The notes under the pieces: generated by a model | Database searches by the model: none | What the model saw: the letters and a program-made list of their open reading frames with translations, nothing else | What the model was told of the DNA's origin: nothing | Made by a program: the position numbers and the translations under genes | In this document: in pieces, positions 59,537 to 64,000 of the stretch | Numbering within the stretch: position 1 is the first letter of the stretch | Layout of the letters: every line of letters starts with the position of its first letter | Assembly (NCBI RefSeq): GCF_000143415.4 | Contig: NW_003314358.1 | Coordinates: forward strand, 568,731-632,730 | DNA length: 64,000 bases | Reading direction: 5' to 3' | Origin: Selaginella moellendorffii | Taxonomy: Eukaryota; Streptophyta; Lycopodiopsida; Selaginellales; Selaginellaceae

Positions 59537-61573
59537 GACGCTGCCGGTTTTCCGATCACCCAAGTCTCGAACTCGCGATTGCCCTGATCATTCCCTGCAA
59601 TCCACAAGAGCCACTGTTAAAGAGGAAAAGAACCGTGGAATCCCCGACTACACCCTCGATAACCCAAGAACCCCACCGCCGCTGGCAGACAATCCAGGAA
59701 AAGCCCATCGCTTCAAGATCAGGATGCAATGTAGCATGCACAACGCATCCCAATGCAAATTTCATGGAAGCCCCTTGACGCTCATGCAAGAAAAGAATGA
59801 AAGAATCTCGGCGGCATTGCCGCGGAGCGCCACATTGCCGAGCGCCAAGGACCACGACCCCAGGAAGCCACACACAGATCTCTCAAGGGCAAGCAAGGAG
59901 CCATGGATTCCCTAGCTAGAACCGCAGCGGAATATCCTCGCCAGAGCTCACCTCTCCATCGCGGCGCCGATTCCCTCGCCACAATGCACCTCGATCCCTG
60001 CTGAAAAACCTGGGCGAGAGATCTCGTGACCGCCGGACAGCGCGCTCAACCGCTTGCCGTGCCGGCACCGAAGAACTGGCAGCGCGCACGGGAGATCGAG
60101 GAGGGAAGATCGATAGGCGCGAGAAGACGAGCGCGTGATTCTCCAGTGGCACAATCACTCCACAAAAACCCAGCCTGCCCCGTTTTCTAAACGGACCCCC
60201 ACAGAATATCCACGAAACATTCCGTCCATCCCCAACGGGCCGCCGAATATTCCCAGCAGCCCTAATCCGGCGAATATCCCCCTCGCTGCGTCGTCGTTAG
60301 CTTGACGGTCGTCTTCGTGTCGGGTGGCCGGCGGGGCCGCCGCCGGCCTTGGCACATCCGCGCCAATTGTTGTGGGCCGCGACTGGCAGTTGTCGGTGGC
60401 ACACCATACGGTACGTTTTTGTGGACCAGTCGCACCGAGATTCCCCGCAAAGATACCGGTCGCTGACTGCTAGGTGTCTGTGGGGGGCTTGTACCCCAAA
60501 CAACATTCCCTTCCTCTTTGGGGGCGAGGCGAAGGCTTTAAAATTTTTTACAGGTAGATAGCAGCGCTTTGATGGGCATTTTAAATTCTTAAAGGCCATC
60601 ACGTTTTGGGAAAATGCGATAGCTTAACCATTCCCGCCAAAAAGAAAAGGTATATGCATTCGAACGTGGAAAGATGATCTTGGCCACCACCTTGATATTA
60701 TACACTTCATATCTCAACCACGCCAAACACTTAAGGAATTTTAGAGCTTAATCTTTTCCTCCGCAACCTTGTTAGACGCTTGATCATTCCAAAACAATCG
60801 CTATCGTCCAAAGTTTTTAGCTCACAAATAAATTGATCTCTCCTCCACCTTGATGGGTTCCATCTTCGCCACACGCTTTACGCAGCACGAGATTGCAAAT
60901 CGCTTGTGAGGACTGAAATGGACGCCTCGCCCGACTCGCAACATCATACTAGGGTCTTCAAAGTCGTCCATGGAGAAGGAATTTGGATAGAAAACAAGGA
61001 AATAAAAACCATATACCAGAATAATTTAAGTTCCCGCTGCTTGGTTTCGCGAGACAAAATCGACTGCTTGATTGTTGGCTCCATCCATTGGCTGCCTTTT
61101 GCCTAGCTATGGACACAAGAAACAAATAAATACAAACACAAAAGAATCATTCAAGGCTTTTACACTGTTGTCTGCTGGCCAGCTCTGGAATGAATCCAAA
61201 GAAGAAAATGTTAGATCGCTCCAGGAGTCCATAGCCGACGCTGTCCAAAGCGAGCGATACCTTTTCTATGTTCTTCGGAGGTTATGCTTGCCTCGTCCTG
61301 CCATGCCAAAGCTACGCATTCGTTCCATATTAGACGAAGCCGTCCAAAGCGAACGAACCTTTCTGTGCTGCATGGAAGACTTTAGATATCTTCTTTGTCT
61401 AGAAAGCGGTGATTCTTGCCTTGTCCTGCTATGCCAAATAGACGAGAAAGTTAGCAAGGGCCACATATTCGTTCCATACCTTGAAAACGATTTCGCTGTA
61501 GCGTTCCAGTGCGATGTCCTCATCAATCGTCCATCCTACTCTTCTCTGTGGGTCTCGAATTGGAGTAGGCCTG
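59537..61573. other. Promoter and intergenic region between WVD2-like and PPR genes
   Basis: GC-rich near the WVD2-like start (59537-60500), consistent with a 5' UTR and promoter, and including a 9-bp perfect GC hairpin (GGCCGGCGG at 60326 with 60340). From 60600 it is AT-richer. An imperfect tandem duplication of about 100 bp lies at 61226-61480 (shared blocks CCGTCCAAAGCGA and TATTCGTTCCATA-type). The plus frame 61072-61641 runs through it and overlaps the PPR gene's 3' end; I do not regard it as a gene. Confidence 0.5.
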
Positions 61574-63352
61574 TCAAAGTCGAAGTTTTGGGGAATTCTT
61601 CAAGTCCCATTCGCTCGAGTGTTGGAGAATGTTGGCCATGAGCACGTACGCAGCTGAGTTGCAAGGATCGAGCTCCAGTATGCTTCCGTATGCGGCCCGA
61701 CCAACGTCGACGTTTTTCCACTTGTGACAGGCGCCGAGAACACTCATCCACAAGCTTGGTGTGGGCGAGGCACCGGACATCCCCCTCAGTACTGCCACTG
61801 CTTCGTCGAGAAGGTTAGCTCGGCCTAGGAGGTCCACCAAGCAGCTATAGTGCTCGATCCCTGGAGTGATACTGCGCTGCGTCATAGCTCTAAACACCTC
61901 CTTCCCGTTCTCCACATGTCCGGCGTGTGCACACGCTGTGAGAACCGTAAGATAGGTGACCGAGTCCGGAGCTAAACTCGTCCGACACAGAGCTTCGAAT
62001 GCTTCCAGCACTTCTGTGATCTCTCCCTGATGGCTATAGCCTGCTAGCAGCGCGTTCCAAGTTACCAAGTCGATGCTTGCCATGGACTCGAAAACTTGCC
62101 GCGCTCGATTCATACTTCCAGACTTCCCGTAGAAATCCACCAGAGAAGTTGCGACTCCCGGCTGGCCTTCTACTCCAGCAGTGCATATCTTGGCATGAAT
62201 TCTCCTCCCAGCTCCGGAAAAACCTTGGCTTGCGCAAGCCTTGAGCATGGCCACAAAAGTTGCTGGATTCGGAGCGCAGCCATCACCCTCCATTTTCTCA
62301 AAGAGCTCTAGCGCCATCTCTGCCTGTCCACCTTGTGCATAGCCCAGTATCATCGCCGACCACGAAACCACGTCTCGGAAAGACCTCTTCATCCTCTGGA
62401 AAATGCTCCAAGCCTCTCCCAGGCTTCCGCACTTGCAGTACATATCCACGAGAGAGCTCGCGATCGAAGCATGGAGCTCGAATCCAGAGCCTCGAATCTG
62501 ACAGTGCAAAGCTCGCCCGATCTCCAAGCTCTTGAGCTTCACCACCTTTCCATCCACAAGCTCGCCTTCTTCGACCACCGCTAGAGCCGCGCAAGCTTTT
62601 ATCACTGCGAGGTAAGTCACTCGGTTTGGAGCGCAAGGCATCCTCCGGAAAGTTTCTAGCGCCAACTTTGCATCGCCAGCCTCGGCAAATCCCAAGATCA
62701 TCGCACTCCACGAGACGACGTTGCGTTCTTCCATTCTTCCAAACAAATCCCGGGCATCCACCGAGCTCCCACACTTCCAGTACAGATCCACCAGCGTGCT
62801 GGCCACGAACAAGTCCGATTCCAATCCGTTCTGGCAAATCTCCAAGTGAAGAGCTCGAGCGGTTTCGAGTGCCTGTTCTCGAGAGTTCTCGCAAGTCGCG
62901 GCACAAGCCTTGAGAGCCGCCAAGTAAGTGACGCGATTTGGAGCGATGGAATCGTCGCTGTCTTGCTTCATTCTCTGGAAGAGTCCTAGTGCCAAATCCC
63001 CTTTCCCATTCTCGGCGTAGCCCAGGATCATCGCACTCCAAGACACCACAGAGCGATCTTCCATGGCATCGAAAACCTCGCGAGCCTCGTCGATGCTGCG
63101 GCATTTCGCATACATAGTGACCAGGGCGCTCGCAATGTCGGCGTCGATGCCATCGTCGCCATGGAAGCCCGGGGATGCCCGGCGATTCTTGATGATGTAA
63201 TCGTGGATTCGCTTACCGGACTGGAAATCCCCGACGCGGCCGCACGCCTTGAGCGCTGCCGCGATGATGGATTTCGTCGGGGAGGAGCCCTCGCTCTGGA
63301 TCCGGTCGAAGGCGTGGATTGAATCCCTCACGCTGCGCATTCCATTAAACAA
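61574..63352 (-). CDS. PPR protein, PLS/E class, single exon
   Basis: 592 residues from MFNGMRSVRDSIHAFDRIQS. P, L and S type motifs alternate: ALVTMYAKCRSIDEAREVFD, RSVVSWSAMILGYAENGKGD, APNRVTYLAALKACA, ASTLVDLYWKCGSSVDARDL and so on, ending in an E motif (HYSCLVDLLGRANLLDEAVA, WMSVLGACHKWKNVDVGRAA, LELDPCNSAAYVLMANI). No DYW domain follows; the protein stops 12 residues after MANILQHSSEWD, so it is E-type or lost its DYW. Expected role: sequence-specific organellar RNA binding in C-to-U editing. There is no strong transit peptide at this start, so a longer 5' exon is conceivable. Two PPR pseudogenes elsewhere in the window (34540, 36660) are of the same class. Confidence 0.9.
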   Translation of the reverse strand: MFNGMRSVRDSIHAFDRIQSEGSSPTKSIIAAALKACGRVGDFQSGKRIHDYIIKNRRASPGFHGDDGIDADIASALVTMYAKCRSIDEAREVFDAMEDRSVVSWSAMILGYAENGKGDLALGLFQRMKQDSDDSIAPNRVTYLAALKACAATCENSREQALETARALHLEICQNGLESDLFVASTLVDLYWKCGSSVDARDLFGRMEERNVVSWSAMILGFAEAGDAKLALETFRRMPCAPNRVTYLAVIKACAALAVVEEGELVDGKVVKLKSLEIGRALHCQIRGSGFELHASIASSLVDMYCKCGSLGEAWSIFQRMKRSFRDVVSWSAMILGYAQGGQAEMALELFEKMEGDGCAPNPATFVAMLKACASQGFSGAGRRIHAKICTAGVEGQPGVATSLVDFYGKSGSMNRARQVFESMASIDLVTWNALLAGYSHQGEITEVLEAFEALCRTSLAPDSVTYLTVLTACAHAGHVENGKEVFRAMTQRSITPGIEHYSCLVDLLGRANLLDEAVAVLRGMSGASPTPSLWMSVLGACHKWKNVDVGRAAYGSILELDPCNSAAYVLMANILQHSSEWDLKNSPKLRL

Positions 63353-64000
63353 AAGTTAGGGTTCTTTCAAAGAATTGACCGTTCAAACTTGAGATTTTTC
63401 ATGTGGTTTCAATAGAAGCATTCTTTAACTACCATTGATCAGTTAAGAACTTTTTGCTCTTTTAGTAAATTGGTTCTTCCAAGCAAACACTAAGAGAATA
63501 AGAAATGCTAAAAAAAATTATTTAGTTAAAACATAAAATTTTATTAAAACTTTGTTACTAATTAAAGGTTAAAATAAGAATTAAATCTAAATTAACAAAT
63601 TAGTTCATGTTTGATTTTTTATATTTGTTTTTAAGGAGCGTTAATAACTTAGAATGCAATAAATCCCAAATAAAAATCGTCATCGATGCGGCACTTTGCT
63701 CGGAATCTGCAATATAGTCAACAAAAGCAAAGACTATATTGCATAAAAGCGCTTTAAAATTTGCAACACAGCCAACAAAAATAAAAATTATATCGCGTGA
63801 AGGCGCTTCCAGATCTGTATCATAGTTACCAAGTGTAAAAGGGCCTTAACATCCTATATGCAAAAGAGAAAATTAAATGTAAATGCGTTCATTCAATATT
63901 TAGTGTTTTTTTACAAGAATATTAAAATAAAATTAATTTTTAACTTTAAGATTAATTAATATTTAAAATAAAATGAAAAACTTTAGTTCAGAAAGATATT
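63353..64000. other. AT-rich DNA with a perfect 12-bp inverted repeat
   Basis: No gene. TGCAATATAGTC (63708-63719) and its exact complement (63732-63743) are separated by 12 bases. A diverged second copy of the surrounding unit of about 55 bp follows (63763-63812). The remainder is AT-rich. Confidence 0.6.

Noticed and set aside
60326-60348. GC hairpin as a transcription terminator
   Set aside because: Intrinsic terminators of this kind are bacterial; in plant nuclear DNA this is just a GC palindrome near a promoter.
61072-61641. 189-codon plus-strand frame
   Set aside because: Runs through a tandem duplication and overlaps the PPR gene on the other strand; no domain recognised.

Overview
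The window reads as plant nuclear DNA from an early-diverging vascular plant, most likely a Selaginella-type lycophyte. The reasons are introns of about 47-77 nt in nearly every spliced gene, intronless PPR genes, compact GC-richer genes beside AT-rich repeat-laden DNA, and plant-only families (EDR1-type Raf kinase, DEG7, WVD2-like TPX2 protein, glycine-rich wall proteins, secreted peptide precursors). The species is inferred from style, not from a search.

Layout. 1-1991: a five-exon gene for an FCP1/NLI-type HAD domain protein, open at the left edge. 1992-15170: AT-rich, gene-poor DNA with decayed sequences: a reverse-transcriptase pseudogene (3462-4960), a hAT transposase remnant, unidentified broken reading frames, a 100-base assembly gap, and a Cassandra-like TRIM whose two LTRs carry 5S rRNA-derived sequence (13941-14528). 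15171-29935: two nested LTR retroelements without coding capacity. The outer one has 1.1-kb LTRs; the inner one (22401-29904) has 1.75-1.79-kb LTRs with tandem repeats, sits inside the outer 3' LTR and is bounded by a 5-bp target duplication. The inner internal domain is an almost unbroken chain of short perfect stem-loops, many with 6-nt loops. This is the most unusual structure in the window.

29936-40500: AT-rich DNA with a duplicated block (about 31130-33400 and 37560-39500) carrying paired genes for a small secreted His-rich peptide and a secreted glycine-rich protein; a third intact glycine-rich gene follows. Between the copies are Ty3/gypsy pol and PPR pseudogene remnants. 40874-63352: the gene-dense part. 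In order: EDR1-like MAPKKK (-), a tail-anchored protein (+), PPR protein (-), a 74-residue secreted peptide precursor with a phytosulfokine-like YIY core (-), DEG7 protease (-), a rearranged DEG7 pseudogene (+), LINE remnants, a WVD2-like microtubule protein (-) and a second PPR protein (-). The kinase and the tail-anchored gene diverge from a 480-bp shared promoter region. The tail-anchored and PPR genes converge so tightly that their stop codons overlap in one CTAG.

The genes do not form a pathway. The themes are organelle RNA processing (PPR), chloroplast/secretory proteolysis and signalling, secreted cell-wall or signal peptides, and extensive retroelement nesting.
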